A stretch of 64,000 nt of DNA, taken from assembly GCA_039707655.1 (NCBI GenBank), contig CM077665.1, forward strand, positions 135,737,148-135,801,147, given 5' to 3'. Origin of the DNA: Elymus sibiricus (lineage: Eukaryota; Streptophyta; Magnoliopsida; Poales; Poaceae). The position numbers were made by a program, and so were the translations under genes. How positions within the stretch are numbered: position 1 is the stretch's first letter; each line of letters starts with the position of its first letter. Under the pieces are notes generated by a model. That model saw only the letters and a program-made list of their open reading frames with translations, was not told where the DNA came from and searched no databases. Of this stretch, positions 44,917 to 56,530 are shown one piece after another.

Positions 44917-45368
44917 TGAGGGAGTCCGGGATTAAGGGGTCCTCGGACTGCCGAACTTAATGGGCCATTCATTGAAGATAAGATTAACCGAAGGCCTCGT
45001 TGTTGGGCAGGAGACCTCAGGAGCCGTGGCGTGTCCGTCAAGTTGAAGATGGTAGTTTAGGCATGTTTTTCCCTCCAGTGGGCAACCGACCATATGTAAC
45101 CCTAATGACCCCTGGTGTCTATATAAGCTAGAGGGTTTTAGATCATAGGACACAGAAACTCATCTAGGGTTTTAGCGAGTCGATCTCGCGGTAGATCAAC
45201 TCTGTAACCTTCATATCATCAATATAATCAAGCAGGACGTAGGGTTTTACCGGCATAGGAGGGCCCGAACCTTGGTAAACAACGTCTCCTTCGTCCCTTT
45301 GTTACCAGCGATCCTAGTCTCATAGCTCGGGACCCCCTACCCGAGATCCGCCGGTTTCGACACCGACA
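44917..45368 (+). repeat. 5' LTR of element D
   Basis: 452 bp. It lacks 18 bp that are present in the 3' LTR at 54942-54964. TATA box CTATATAAG at 45119-45127. Confidence 0.9.
45119..45127 (+). promoter_or_regulatory. TATA box in the D 5' LTR
   Basis: CTATATAAG, also present in the 3' LTR at 55128-55136. Confidence 0.65.
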
Positions 45369-45388
45369 TTGGTACTTTCATTGAGAGT
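45369..45388 (+). other. Probable primer-binding site of element D
   Basis: TTGGTACTTTCATTGAGAGT starts directly after the 5' LTR, where the PBS must be. I cannot assign the tRNA with certainty. Confidence 0.5.
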
Positions 45389-45413
45389 TCCGCTATGATC
45401 ACTGGAGGAATCG

Positions 45414-47600
45414 ATGGCTCGCCTTGTCGTAAACAACGAGATCTGTAGCCAGGGTATTCTCACCCCTGATCAGATCTTCACAGGCGGCGACGTCTCGTCA
45501 CGCACCATCCCAGCTGGCCATCTTGGCCAGATCGGAAGCTTTGCCCCCGATCAAGGGATCAGGTTCGGAACCCTAGAGTTCGTCGCTGATTCGCGGGGAG
45601 AACTTGTCTTGATAGGACACTCAACTCTCGTGGAGGAGCCCGCAGATCCCGACGCCTTGACGTCAAAGGCATCGGGCCCCGCCTCGAAGGCGGCCTCCAC
45701 CCTCGGGCTGTCTAAAACGCCCAATCCAGTCATTGTGACCGGATCTGCTGCGGCCGAACAAGACCTGGATCCACTTTCATGCGACTCCAGAACCGCAATG
45801 TCGCATATCAACCCCACTCGCTTTAGCGACACGCATCCTGTCGTCGCCTCGTTTCTAAACGAGCTATTTGATCGGATTCAGGCCATGCGGCAGACTGATG
45901 ACCAGACCCCGGTCTATGACCGGATCGGGCTTAAACCCGATGATAGGGAGATTCACATCCCCACGGTCACTCACCTAGTCACCACCGTCGAGTGTCCGGC
46001 TGGGGGCTCGTCCCCCCAACGACCGGAATTAAAAACGGTTTATACCCCAGTCCCTGATCATCGAGGCCTCGCATGTAACTACCCTGGAGTTCGCTCCGGA
46101 GATAGATCGGTGCCGGCCTCTGATCTAGCATACAACTCGGAACCCGTAATTTTGGACTCACATCGTGGCGTCGAATCAAAGTTTTTCTCACCCACCACCC
46201 AAGTCGAGCACTCAAGCATCGCATCAGAGTCCAAGTCTTCGGGCTCACGGGATGTCAAACATTTACCAGGAGAGTCGGTTCATCATTTTTGGGCTAGACT
46301 CCTCCGCGCCAGAAACAAAGTACGAGTTCTTAATAACCAGGAAATAATGGCAACCTTCACTCGCAATTGCCACGACGAAGGGATTCTCAACACCCTAGCT
46401 CGTCGGCACATTCGCAGCTTCACCGAGCTATCTGACTTGGTGCAAAAATATTGTGCCATGGAGAGCACCTGGCAAGCCGAGCGGCTACTTTCGGAACCAA
46501 CCTTTACCGAGTACCCTAGAGGAGACCGGAAAAAGAGGATACCCCCGAAGCGGCTAGCCAAACTCAAACCTGCCGAAAAGAGAAATCAGGCCCCTACGGG
46601 GGTCAGAACTGTCCTTGACGGGCTATTGGATAAACCATGCCCTATACATTCCGTATCGCTGAACACAAACCCGACTCACAGCCTTAGAACCTGCTGGGTC
46701 GTCAGGCAGGTCGCAAAAAGTGGTGAAGCAATCCTTGAGGCATTACCGCCAAACAGGCATTCCACATCGCCAGCAGAGTACAATGCCGAAGTCCCGACGA
46801 TCTACGAAACGTTCCCCTCAAGGAACAGGAGGAAACAAGCTCTTAGAGAACTCGAACAGGTCTATCATGTGGCAGCAACAAGTTCATGGGCAGATATACC
46901 CATTTCCTTCGGAGATACTGACCGACCAACCATCCGTCCCGATCATACACCGGCCGCACTGATCTTAAACCCCATCGTCGATGGCTTCAGGTTGCATAAT
47001 GTGCTAATGGATGGCGGCAGTGGTTTACACCTTATCTATGAAGACACCCTGGAAAAAATGCAATTCGACCGATCTCGCATCGTGCATAGCAACACAACAT
47101 TCCGAAGGATCATTCCTGGGAGAGAGATGCATTGTTCAGGATGTATCACCCTGGACGTAGTGGTCGGCACGCCCGAAAACTACCGATCTGAAGAGCTTCT
47201 CTTCCATATCATGCCCTTCCCCAGCAGCTACCACGCCCTGCTGGGGCGTGACGCCTTCACAAAATTCCAGGCTATACCACATTACGGGTATATGAAGCTC
47301 AAAATGCCAGGCCCAAACGGAGTAATCACAATCGCCAGTGATCCGAACATAGCCCTTCGAGCCGAAAACAAAACAGCAGCGCTCGCCCTCGAGGCACTAG
47401 CTGAGACCTTCGCTGCAGAAGAGTTGACCACACTCCGGTTAACAGTAGATAAGGACGATGTGATCCTTAGCAAAAGGCCCAAATCCACGTCCTTTAAACC
47501 TGCAGATGAAATCGTCAAATTCCAGGTACACCCGACGGACCCCAACAAAACAGCGTCCATCGGAGCTCAGCTGGACCCCACGGTGGACGAAGCACTATGA
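45414..47600 (+). CDS. Gag-protease ORF of element D
   Basis: 728 residues from an ATG 46 bp after the LTR. The region around residues 290-360 (ESVHHFWARLLRARNKVRV) is a retrotransposon gag domain. There is no obvious CCHC zinc knuckle. The protease lies around residues 520-640: VLMDGGSGLHLIYEDTL holds the active-site DG[GS]-type motif, and HALLGRDAFTKFQAIPHYGY is the conserved C-terminal part. The TGA at 47598 is probably not the natural end, because the same frame goes straight on into pol; it looks like a mutated codon in a gag-pol polyprotein. Confidence 0.85.
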   Translation: MARLVVNNEICSQGILTPDQIFTGGDVSSRTIPAGHLGQIGSFAPDQGIRFGTLEFVADSRGELVLIGHSTLVEEPADPDALTSKASGPASKAASTLGLSKTPNPVIVTGSAAAEQDLDPLSCDSRTAMSHINPTRFSDTHPVVASFLNELFDRIQAMRQTDDQTPVYDRIGLKPDDREIHIPTVTHLVTTVECPAGGSSPQRPELKTVYTPVPDHRGLACNYPGVRSGDRSVPASDLAYNSEPVILDSHRGVESKFFSPTTQVEHSSIASESKSSGSRDVKHLPGESVHHFWARLLRARNKVRVLNNQEIMATFTRNCHDEGILNTLARRHIRSFTELSDLVQKYCAMESTWQAERLLSEPTFTEYPRGDRKKRIPPKRLAKLKPAEKRNQAPTGVRTVLDGLLDKPCPIHSVSLNTNPTHSLRTCWVVRQVAKSGEAILEALPPNRHSTSPAEYNAEVPTIYETFPSRNRRKQALRELEQVYHVAATSSWADIPISFGDTDRPTIRPDHTPAALILNPIVDGFRLHNVLMDGGSGLHLIYEDTLEKMQFDRSRIVHSNTTFRRIIPGREMHCSGCITLDVVVGTPENYRSEELLFHIMPFPSSYHALLGRDAFTKFQAIPHYGYMKLKMPGPNGVITIASDPNIALRAENKTAALALEALAETFAAEELTTLRLTVDKDDVILSKRPKSTSFKPADEIVKFQVHPTDPNKTASIGAQLDPTVDEAL

Positions 47601-50600
47601 GCATTCTTACGAGAAAATTGGGACATCTTCGTGTGGCACCCTTCTGATATGCCCGGAATCCCACGGCGGCTAGCAGAACACAGTCTGAACATCATCGAAG
47701 GCTTCAAGCCCGTCAAGCAGACTCTGCGCCGCTTTTCCGAGCCCAAATGACAAGCTATGGGTGAAGAATTAGCCAAACTGGTAGAGGCCGGATTCATACG
47801 AGAGATTAAGCATCCCGAATGGTTGGCAAATCTGGTGATGGTACCAAAGAAAGACAAATCCTAGCGGCTGTGCGTCGACTTCAAAGATCTTAACAAGGCC
47901 TGCCCCAAGGACCCTTTGCCCCTACCATGGATAGACCAGATCATCGACGCCACAGCCGGACACGATTCACTGTGTTTCATCGACGCTTACTCCGGATACC
48001 ATCAGATCAAAATGAAGGAATCCGACCAAGCTGCAACCGCATTCATCACCCCATACGGGCCATTCTGCTTCAACACAATGCCTTTCGGGCTAAAGAACGC
48101 TGGGGCTACATACCAGCGCATGATCCAGACCTGTCTCGAAAAACAGGTTGGCAAAACAGTCGTGGCATACATTGACGATGTGGTCATTAAAACCAAACAC
48201 GTCCGCTAGCTGGTCGACGACCTCAGGCAAACCTTCGCCAGCTTACGCGAGTACAATATACGACTCAATCCGGAGAAGTGTGTATTCGGAGTTCTCGCTG
48301 GTAAACTGCTCGGATTCATCATATCACATAGAGGAATAGAAGCGAATCTGACCAAGATCCGTGCCTTATCAGAACTTGTAGTTCCTACATAGCTAAAGCA
48401 TGTCCAAAGGTTGGCTGGTTGCTTGGCGGCGTTAAGTCGCTTTATCTCCCGCCTCGGTGAAAAGGCTTTACCGCTCTACAAATTGCTGAAACGGACCAAG
48501 AATTTCTAATGGACCGATGAAGCAATGGCTGCGTTAGGAGAAATCAAAACACTCCTGGCAAGTAATCCCATACTCACAGCACCAGGCGCTGGTGAGCCCA
48601 TGTTATTATACATATCGGCCACCAACCAAGTTGTTAGCGCAGTGCTCATCGTCGAACGAGAGGAGGAGGGACACAAATTCCGGATACAGAAGCCGGTCTA
48701 TTACGTGTCAGAAGTACTAACGCAATGCAAGTCCAGATACCCGCACTACCAGAAGATAGCCTATAGAGTATTTATGGCATCACGGAAACTAAGACACTAC
48801 TTCCAAGAGTGTTCGGTCACGGTGGCATCCGAAGTACCCCTGAACGATATAATCAACAACAGGGACGCCACCGGCCGCATAGCCAAATGGGCCATTGAGC
48901 TCCTTCCTTTTAAAATTACCTACAAACCACGACGAGCTATTAAATCTCAGGTGCTGGCAGATTTCCTCGCCGAATGGACAGAGGCCGAGCTCCCCAGGGA
49001 ATATAGTACATACTCCCATTGGACGATGTACTTCGATGGATCCAAAACTTTGGCCGGACTGGGGGCTGGAGTTATTCTCACATCCCCCATAGGCGACAAC
49101 GTTCGATACGTGTTGCAGATCATGTATGCCGACTCCAACAATGCAGCCGAATACGAAGCCCTCTTGCACGGTCTTCGGATGGTAGCCTCAATGGGCATAC
49201 AGCGGCTGGAGGTACGGGGAGACTCCAACCTGGCCATCTCTCAAATCAACGGCGAGTTCGATGCCAAAAGTCCGAAGATGGCGGCATATAGAAACGCTGT
49301 CCTTAAAATATCCGCATGGTTCGAGGGGCTGGAATTTCATCATGTCGCTAGAGACAACAACCAGGCCGCTGATATATTGGCCCGCATGGGGGCCAAACGC
49401 GACCCCGTCCCGAAAAACACTTTCCTGCAACGGCTCTTTAAGCCATCAATGGTTTGGCAGGACGACAATAAGGGCACCGGACGCGTGAGTTCGGAAGAGG
49501 TTGTTCCCCCTATAAACGAACCAGACGACCAAATCATCGGCGGCTCCGTAATGAATGAAACGCCTTCGGCTCATGAGGTCATGGCAGTAATCGCACCATC
49601 GACTGAGCCCTTCCTTGCCTACCTTCTTCGCAAAGAACTCCCCGACGATCAGACAGAGGCGCGACGCATAATCCGGCGATCCAAGGCCTACAAAGTCCAC
49701 GAGGGTGAGTTATACAAGAAAAGCACTACCGAAGTACTCCAGCGGTGCATATCTGCGGAAGAAGGACGGCAGCTCTTGGCCGAAGTCCACGCAGGAATGG
49801 GCGGCCATCATGCCGCAGCGAGGGCCTTAGTAAGCAAAGCCTTTCGGGCTGGTTTCTTCTGGCCCACCGCTCGAGCGGACGCCCAGTCGCTTGTCCAGCA
49901 TTGCGTGGGATGCCAACTTTTTGCAAATCAAAGTCACATGCCCCCAACGGCTCTTCGGACTATCCCGATCACTTGGCCTTTTGCGGTCTAGGGGCAGGAC
50001 ATGGTCGGACCACTTAAAGGGGGGACCAAGAAAAATAAATACCTACTGGTCATGGTGGACAAGTTCACCATGTGGATCGAAGCAAAGCCTGTCAAATCAG
50101 CTAAGTCCGGACCAGTAATCGACTTTATATCCGGCGTGGTACACTGTTACGGTGTCCCACACAGTATAATAACGGACAATGGATCCAACTTCACCGCCCA
50201 GGAAGTAAAAGACTGGTGCGCAAAAATGGGCATCAAGCTTGATTATGCATCGGTGTATCAACCGCAGACCAATGGACAGGTCGAACGAGCCAACGGCCTC
50301 ATTATGAGTGGTATTAAGCCATGTTTGGTCCGATCTCTCCATGAGTCCGACTGCCATTGGGTGGAGGAACTTGATTCCGTTCTGTGGGGCCAGTGTACCA
50401 CCCCGAATCGATCAATGGGATACACACCGTTCTTCATGGTCTACGGGGCAGAAGCGGTCCTCCCTTGTGATATTATTCACGATGCACCAAGGGTGCGCAT
50501 GTACGAAGAAAAGGAGGCCGAGCTAGATCGGCAGGACGACTTGGACGCCTTGGAGGGAGAGCGCGACATAGCTCGGGCTCGCTCCACTTTTTATCAGCAG

Positions 50601-50834
50601 CAGGCCCGGCGTTACCAGAGTAGAGAGGTCAGGGCAAAGGCATATAATGTGGGCGAACTTGTCTTATGGCTCCCGGAGAAGAAGAAGCATAAACTCAAAC
50701 CCAAATGGGAAGGTCCCTTTATAATTGACGAAGTACTCGCAGGAGGGGCTTACCGTCTTCGGAACCCGCTGGACAACCGCCTTGAACCAAACCCATGGAA
50801 CGCAGCTCGTCTTCGGCGCTTCATTTTTGGCTAG
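47601..50834 (+). pseudogene. Pol region of element D (RT, RNase H, integrase)
   Basis: It continues the gag frame with no frameshift. RT shows LCFIDAYSGYHQI, MPFGLKNAGATYQRM and the catalytic YIDD at 48168-48179. RNase H (about 49020-49400) has YFDGSKT, EYEALLHGL, GDSNLAI and RDNNQAADILARMG. The integrase has an HHCC zinc region (GGHH..CVGC, about 49800-49915), then VDKFTMWIEA, TDNGSNFT and GQVERANG, giving the D,D,E core. It ends at 50834 without a chromodomain. In-frame stops lie at 47748, 47862, 48207, 48390, 48507 and 49989, plus the one at 47598. The long open stretches (48525-49988 and 50001-50834) show modest decay. Confidence 0.9.
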
Positions 50835-51711
50835 ACCAGTGTCGTCATACTCTTTACCCTCCTTTTTTTCTTTTCTTTATTGTTTCCTTTCCCTACCACC
50901 TTCATTTTTGGTAGGTTTGGATCTTTTTTTTTTCTATCCCCAATTCTATGTTCGGCTGAACTGGTCTTGTCTTAAGATTTTCGGCACGCATCTTCAAATG
51001 CTAAATCCGAACACAACACCTGGTGGCTTGTTCCCGAAGCCGATGCTTATATATTTTTAAGCATCTATTCACCTTTATTGTGTATGCACGTTTCCCTTGT
51101 CGATTTTTTACGCCATTATATGAATCAATTCAAACTAAGATTTTTGCCAAGTTGGGTTGCCTCGCTCCTGTGCTTACCCTCTACGTTCCCGATTGTTCGG
51201 CTAGAGGGTAAAGGGAGCACCTCTGCGATTGTTATGACAGGGTCATCCAAATACGTACCTCAGACGGGTGAAGCCGAAAGCTAGCTATCTTCAGCAGAAA
51301 ATTGGTCGGCTACGACGGGATCAACAAATAAAAATTACGGTGGTTATCGCCCTTACTCAGGCTTTCCTTCTCACGAAAGCCATTAGTCGCATACTAACAG
51401 TATACGGCCTTATTATCTACGATTCACGTAGCACCCTGAAGAAAGGTATCGTTAGAGGTACTATTTTCTTCGGAAGATGTTTCTTACGCTAAATAGTAAT
51501 ATAACATATCTCCCCGTGTGCTTTTTCTCCATTCGCACCAAATGGCCGGATTGCCTGGTTCCCCGAACACAATTCACTCTTCTCGAGTGATATTTTCTAA
51601 GGAACACTCCCAAGCTCTTAGCGCGGGAAGTCGAAGCCGATGGCCGGTTAAGACATAGTTTACAACACGGATGGAGCAATTCCTTGATTATCAGTACATG
51701 GTTACATTTAA
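50835..51711. other. Non-coding interval between pol and the antisense gene of D
   Basis: T-rich stretches after the pol stop and AT-rich sequence to the end of the antisense gene. It probably contains both 3' untranslated regions. No gene seen. Confidence 0.55.
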
Positions 51712-54559
51712 TCATACATCTGGCTGCTGGTCGAGATTGTCTATTAAGGCGTCCAGGGAGCAATCTTCTTGCGAGAGACGGGCGGTAGGCATCACTTGGT
51801 CGTACACCAAATGAAGCGGCACTTCTTGCCCATCCAACCCTACCGGCCCAACCCGAGCCATATGCTCGAGGTTAAGGCCGGGATAACGGGTCTTGATCAT
51901 CGCCCACGCCTCCCGTGCTCCCTCTCGGCAGGCCGAGGTCTTCCATAGCTCGAATCGGTTTTGGGCTCCCTTGAATCGATCAACCAGTTGGGTCATCTCC
52001 TCCGGAGGTTGCTCGGCAGGCCATAGAGCCTTGATCTTGCTCTTCATGGCCTTCCGAGCCCGCTCATGAAGGGCGGACAGTTCCTTCAGAAGGCTTCCCC
52101 GGTAGGATCCAATATCTTCTTCGGGCCGCCTGGATAGGAGACCTATACATGAGTACAGGCATGTCCATTAGACTTCATATAAAAGAAGCACCGTCCGATG
52201 TTAGAATCACACTTACCGAACATGCCCCTCTGTAATTTCTGGTTCTCTTCTTGGGCCTGGGACAATTGAGTCTTTAAGCTCTCAATTTCTTCGGCGTGCC
52301 GTTTGTTTTCCACCTGGAGGTGTTTCTTCTCCTCCAGGTTTCGCAGCAGCGAAAGGCAGCCAGCCTCATAGTGGGATTCAGCGTACCTTTGGTATTCCCG
52401 GGCTGCATCGAAATCTTTTTGCAATTGCCCTATTGATTCAGCTGCTAAACGTACCATCGCGTCAGCATGGGATTATACGCTAAGACCAGAAGAATAATTA
52501 TACTCACCATGCGCCTCCCGGGTAAACTTCTTTACTTGTTCAAGCTCGGCCTTCACGGTTTCCACCTGTGTTCGGCTCGCTGCCAATTCATTGGCCAATT
52601 GCTCGTTCTGCTGCCTTGAGGCCTGCATCATCCATGCAAGCAATGTGCGGATCCTTAATTCAGTCGTCCCGACCAAATCAAGGCTCGGGGGCTACTGGGA
52701 TCGCATTTATGTTCGGATTTTTAAAATCACTTACCTTCAGGCCAGACGATATCAGCTTCACAGCTTCGCCAAACCCGGCTCAGGCAGCTCCAAGGTGTGC
52801 ATCCGCCGAACGTAGAGCGTTGAACTCTTGTTCGGAAAACATCGGATCGCACAGGATTCCTCACCGCTGCCGATGTCTCATCACGCTCCCTGCTTTGGAT
52901 TTAGTGACTGATACCTCGTCCCCAGAGTCTTCAGGGGTCGGATTGGCCATGGGAGCCACCGCGGCGGGTTCGGCATGAGCAGGAGATCTTGACTCATGCG
53001 TGTTGCCGGTCGTCCCGGCAATGTCTTCGGTGGAGGAGGGTTGTACTCGCTTCCTGAGTCAGTCGAGTAATTCCACATAAGATTTTCTGTAAAGATCCTA
53101 CCGATCATAATAATAATAGATCAAACGACCGAACAAAGTACCTTTTGGTTGATCGAGTGTTCGGTGCCGTCTCTACGACCGGCTCACGTAAGGGACTCCT
53201 GGTGGCGCCCGGCTCGGTTATTGCTGCTGTAGCCAACGTTCGTCGTGAGGACCGGCGCTTCTTGGGAGTGGGAGTCGGTATGTTTGGGTCAACCGAGGAC
53301 GCCTGCCTTTTGCGGGTAGAATTTTTCTTCTTGCCCGCAGTAGAGGAGGGGAGTGATTCGGGGTGATCGACTATGATGGCCACCCTGGATCGATCAAGGC
53401 TCTCCTGATAAAAGACCCCGTCTTCATATGCCAGCGACAGCTCCGGATCGTCATGAAATCCTGGATCATCATCGCGGGAGTAGTCCTCTGGTTGGGGGGG
53501 GGACAGTTGATTGTCTCAGCAAAGCTCCGCCATTCCTATTTTCGCAGATGGAAAGCGTTAGTCAAAAAGGGCGAATAAAAACTCGAACTCAAGATGGAGA
53601 GTCAAAGGGTTTACCCATTCAATGGGGTTGTAACTCGAGTAGCCCTCCTTAACCTGCAATTGAACAAAATCTTCTTCTTCTCCTTTGTACAAGTCAGCAA
53701 GTGCAGCTACCAAGGCCACCTGATTGGCAGGGCCCAGCCGTCGGGAGCGAGTGGTGTCACTCGTTCCGTTGTATTGCCACAAAGGATGTATCCTTTGTTG
53801 TAAAGGTTGGACGCGTCGGGAGATGGCGGCGGACATCACGTCGATCATCGTCAGCTTGTGATGAGCTAATATCCTTACGTGGGCGGCTAAAGGTCGAACT
53901 TCGGCACTGTCCTCTTGGGATGAACTCCTCAGTCGCTAGTTATACTTTTTCTTCGGGGGAGCGTCGGAGTATTCGGGCAAGCCCCTCTGAGCTGGATCGA
54001 ATAGGGGAACGTCCTCGATGTAGAACCACTCCGAAGACCACTCGTCGGACTCCTTCTTCGGAGTCCCCGCTGGGTATCCTATTCCCGCTATACGACATAC
54101 TTCGGCTCCTCCGATTTCCCGAATTGTCTCGCCTCGAGTCCGGGGGACGAGGCAGAAGTACTTCCTCCATAATTCGAAGTGCGCCTCGCAGCCCAAGAAC
54201 ATTTCGCAGAGAGCGACAAAGCCCGAAATATGCAGAATGGATCCGGGGGTGAGATGATGGAGCTGGATCCCATAGAACTCCAGTAACCCCCTGAGGAAAG
54301 GATGGATGGGGAACCCTAGGCCTCGTAAGAGGAAGGGCACAAAGCATACCCGCTCGCCCTGTTTAGGATTGGGGAAATTCTCCGCGAAGGCTTCGCCAAC
54401 GAAGGAAGTCAAGCCGGCGCGAGTTACCGCCAGATCTGAGGAAGGGAGATACCCTTGGGTCTCGAGGTCGCGCAACCGGAGAAGGGATACAGAACAACTC
54501 GTCCAATCCCCAGGGCGAGAGCCGTAAGGGCTTGAGGAGGAGCTGGGGGCGCTCGCCAT
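51712..54559 (-). pseudogene. Antisense accessory gene of element D (gypsy-type transposon domain, spliced)
   Basis: It starts at 54559 (MASAPSSSSSPYG). Exon 1 runs to a good donor at 53615 and encodes a domain with FLRGLLEFYGIQLHHLTP and WFYIEDVPLFD, matching the plant putative gypsy type transposon domain (Transposase_28). One in-frame TAG at 53936 breaks it. Exon 2 (about 53535-53142) is Ser/Thr/Arg-rich with a basic, nuclear-signal-like KKRRSSRR. Later pieces (about 52676-52143) are coiled coil, and the last (52047-51712) ends SLDALIDNLDQQPDV. It lies opposite to pol, as in B. The role is unknown; antisense transcripts could regulate the element, or the protein may assist it. The exon borders after the second are approximate. 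Confidence 0.75.
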
Positions 54560-54896
54560 GATTTGGTGATGGTCTCTCGCTTGAGGTTTTCTCTAGGAAC
54601 GAGGAGGAAAAGGAAGTTGTGACCCAGACCACAACTTAACTTGTTTAAATAAGTGGTGCCTCCCTTGCGGGAGGGGTAGTCTTGTAAAAAGCTGTCGGAC
54701 TGCTCGTCTCCCCTTGGCGCACGAGGATCGAGAAGCACTTAAGATTATTATATTGGGTCCCGCGAGTTTTCAGCAATCGAGGATTATCCGATGACAGGAT
54801 GGTTGCTGAGCAAGAAGAGGTAGAGGGACTCGCCTCGCAAGCCGAAGACTTTGACACGCAAGATTGTCTGGATATACCCCGGTGTTGGAGGCTAGT
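54560..54896. other. Spacer with the presumed antisense promoter of D
   Basis: 337 bp between the antisense start and the polypurine tract. Read on the minus strand it would hold the antisense gene's promoter and leader. No ORF is supported. Confidence 0.45.
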
Positions 54897-54907
54897 CCGG
54901 GGGCTAC
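54897..54907 (+). promoter_or_regulatory. Polypurine tract of element D
   Basis: CCGGGGGCTAC directly before the 3' LTR. Element C has the same GGGGGCTAC at this place. Confidence 0.7.
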
Positions 54908-55377
54908 TGAGGGAGTCCAGGATTAAGGGGTCCTCGGACTGCCGAACTATATCTCATAGTTCGGCTTAATGGGCCATTCGTTGAAGATAAGATTAACCGA
55001 AGGCCTCGTCGTTGGGCAGGAGAGCTCAGGAGCCGTGGCGTGTCCGCCAAGTTGAAGATGGTAGTTTAGACATGTTTTTCCCTCCGGTGGGCAACCGACC
55101 ATATGTAACCCAAATGACCCCTGGTGTCTATATAAGCCAGAGGGTTTTAGATCATAGGACACAGAAACTCATCTAGGGTTTTAGCTAGTCGATCTCGCGG
55201 TAGATCAACTCTGTAACCTTCATATCATCAATATAATCAAGCAGGACGTAGGGTTTTACCTCCATAGTAGGGCCCGAACCTGGGTAAACATCGTCTCCTT
55301 CGTCCCTTTGTTACCACCGATCCTAGTCTCACAGCTCAGGACCCCCTACCTGAGATCCGCCGGTTTCGACACCGACA
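54908..55377 (+). repeat. 3' LTR of element D
   Basis: 470 bp. It includes the perfect inverted repeat CCGAACTAT-ATCTC-ATAGTTCGG (54942-54964) that the 5' LTR has partly lost. Followed by TSD GCAAG. Confidence 0.9.
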
Positions 55378-55994
55378 GCAAGCACTGGAATCCTTGGGTG
55401 AAAACGCGGTGACAAGACATGAGAGAGGAAGAAGAGGTGATGCACATTCAGACTGGTAATAATAATAAAACGTCTGCGATATTAATACAGGCAAACGGCG
55501 CTTCCGTACGTACCATCGGTAATGATTACATCAATTGCTGACAATTGTTTGGCAGCAACCGTCTGCCCACAACACACACAACTTGTCCTTTTGAATCATT
55601 TCGGTTATTATTGGTCTTCCCACACAATTCTGTTGAATGAAGTGATTGCTGCGGATCAGACACACCTTCTTACGCTAACCCGTTTGTGTTCTGCTAGATC
55701 AGCACAAACAGTTTATCCGAGTAAACAGTGTGCCGTACTTTGCACACGTACATAGTTTTGTTAACTATTTCTGTTATCTTAGCTAATCCCAAACAGTTCA
55801 TAAGAATAATCTGTCTGCCGTGGATCGCACATGCAACTACTTTCTGAATCATATTTGATGGATACGGCACCGCACACAGTTCGTGTCATTGGTGACGCAG
55901 GTTGAACAATACCGTTTGCGATTGGTGGATCACACATAGTTTCGTCCAAGGGTCTCTAATTGATGTGTCATCTTTGGACCATTCTGTAGTAGTG
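55378..55994. other. Right end of the CACTA element
   Basis: Non-coding. It carries motifs such as GGCAAACGGCG (about 55490), ACCGTTTGCGATTGG (about 55913) and repeated CACAC/GTGTG blocks, mirroring the left end. It ends TTCTGTAGTAGTG. Confidence 0.65.
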
Positions 55995-55997
55995 GTA

Positions 55998-56530
55998 GGT
56001 CTATGGTGGATTACTCACGCATCATCGGAGAGGCATCAATGAGGCTGATGAACCCCTCCGTGATGGTGTTATATTGGATCTCACGGTTCTGGAACTTGTG
56101 GCGGCTGGAATTGTGTTTCGTCGACTCCCCTAGGGTTTCTGGAATATTTGGAGATTTATAGAGCTGAGAGGCGGTGGAGAGGGGGGGGGCGAGGAGGGCA
56201 CAACCCACTAGGACGCGCTTGGGGCCTTGGGCATGCCCTGGTGTCTTCTGGCCCCCTCGGCCCTCCTCTGGCCTGCTTCTTTGGTCCTCCAGGTGTCTTC
56301 TGGCCCAAAAAAATCTCCAAAAATTTCCACGGTGTTTGGGCTTCGTTTGGTACTGATATTCTGCAAAGTAAAAAACAAGCAAAAAGCAACAACTGGCACT
56401 CGGCACTATGTCAATAGGTTAGTCCCAAAAAATGATATAAAGTTGATATAAAATGATTGTAAAACATCCAAGAATGATAATATAACAGCATGGAACAATA
56501 AAAAATTATAGATACGTTGGAGACATATCA
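55998..56530 (-). repeat. 3' LTR of F2, proximal part
   Basis: Continues the LTR from 30909 beyond the CACTA, and ends GACATATCA at the border with F2's internal region. It aligns with 62361-62893. Confidence 0.85.

Larger units (their letters stand above)
44917..55377 (+). mobile_element. Element D: near-complete gypsy retrotransposon with antisense gene
   Basis: A 10.5 kb element inserted in the CACTA. LTRs of 452 and 470 bp begin TGAGGGAGTCC and end CACCGACA. The sense strand carries gag-protease-RT-RNase H-integrase (45414-50834), interrupted only by in-frame stops. The antisense strand carries a spliced accessory gene (54559-51712). A polypurine tract precedes the 3' LTR. There is no chromodomain at the integrase end. 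The LTR is typical of a Triticeae gypsy group with short LTRs (Laura/Erika/Danae-like; name uncertain). Confidence 0.92.
30910..55994. mobile_element. CACTA-type DNA transposon with captured or accessory genes, no transposase
   Basis: It begins CACTGGTGCAG and ends CTGTAGTAGTG (reverse CACTACTACAG), with a perfect 3-bp TSD GTA, the CACTA (En/Spm) pattern. The total is 25.1 kb; about 9.3 kb remain when elements C and D are removed. Subterminal regions carry many copies of TCGCAAACG/CGTTTGCGA-like motifs. I found no TNP2-type transposase, so movement would need a helper. It carries a Ulp1-like gene, three single-exon ORFs and three copies of a 0.5 kb repeat. Confidence 0.8.
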
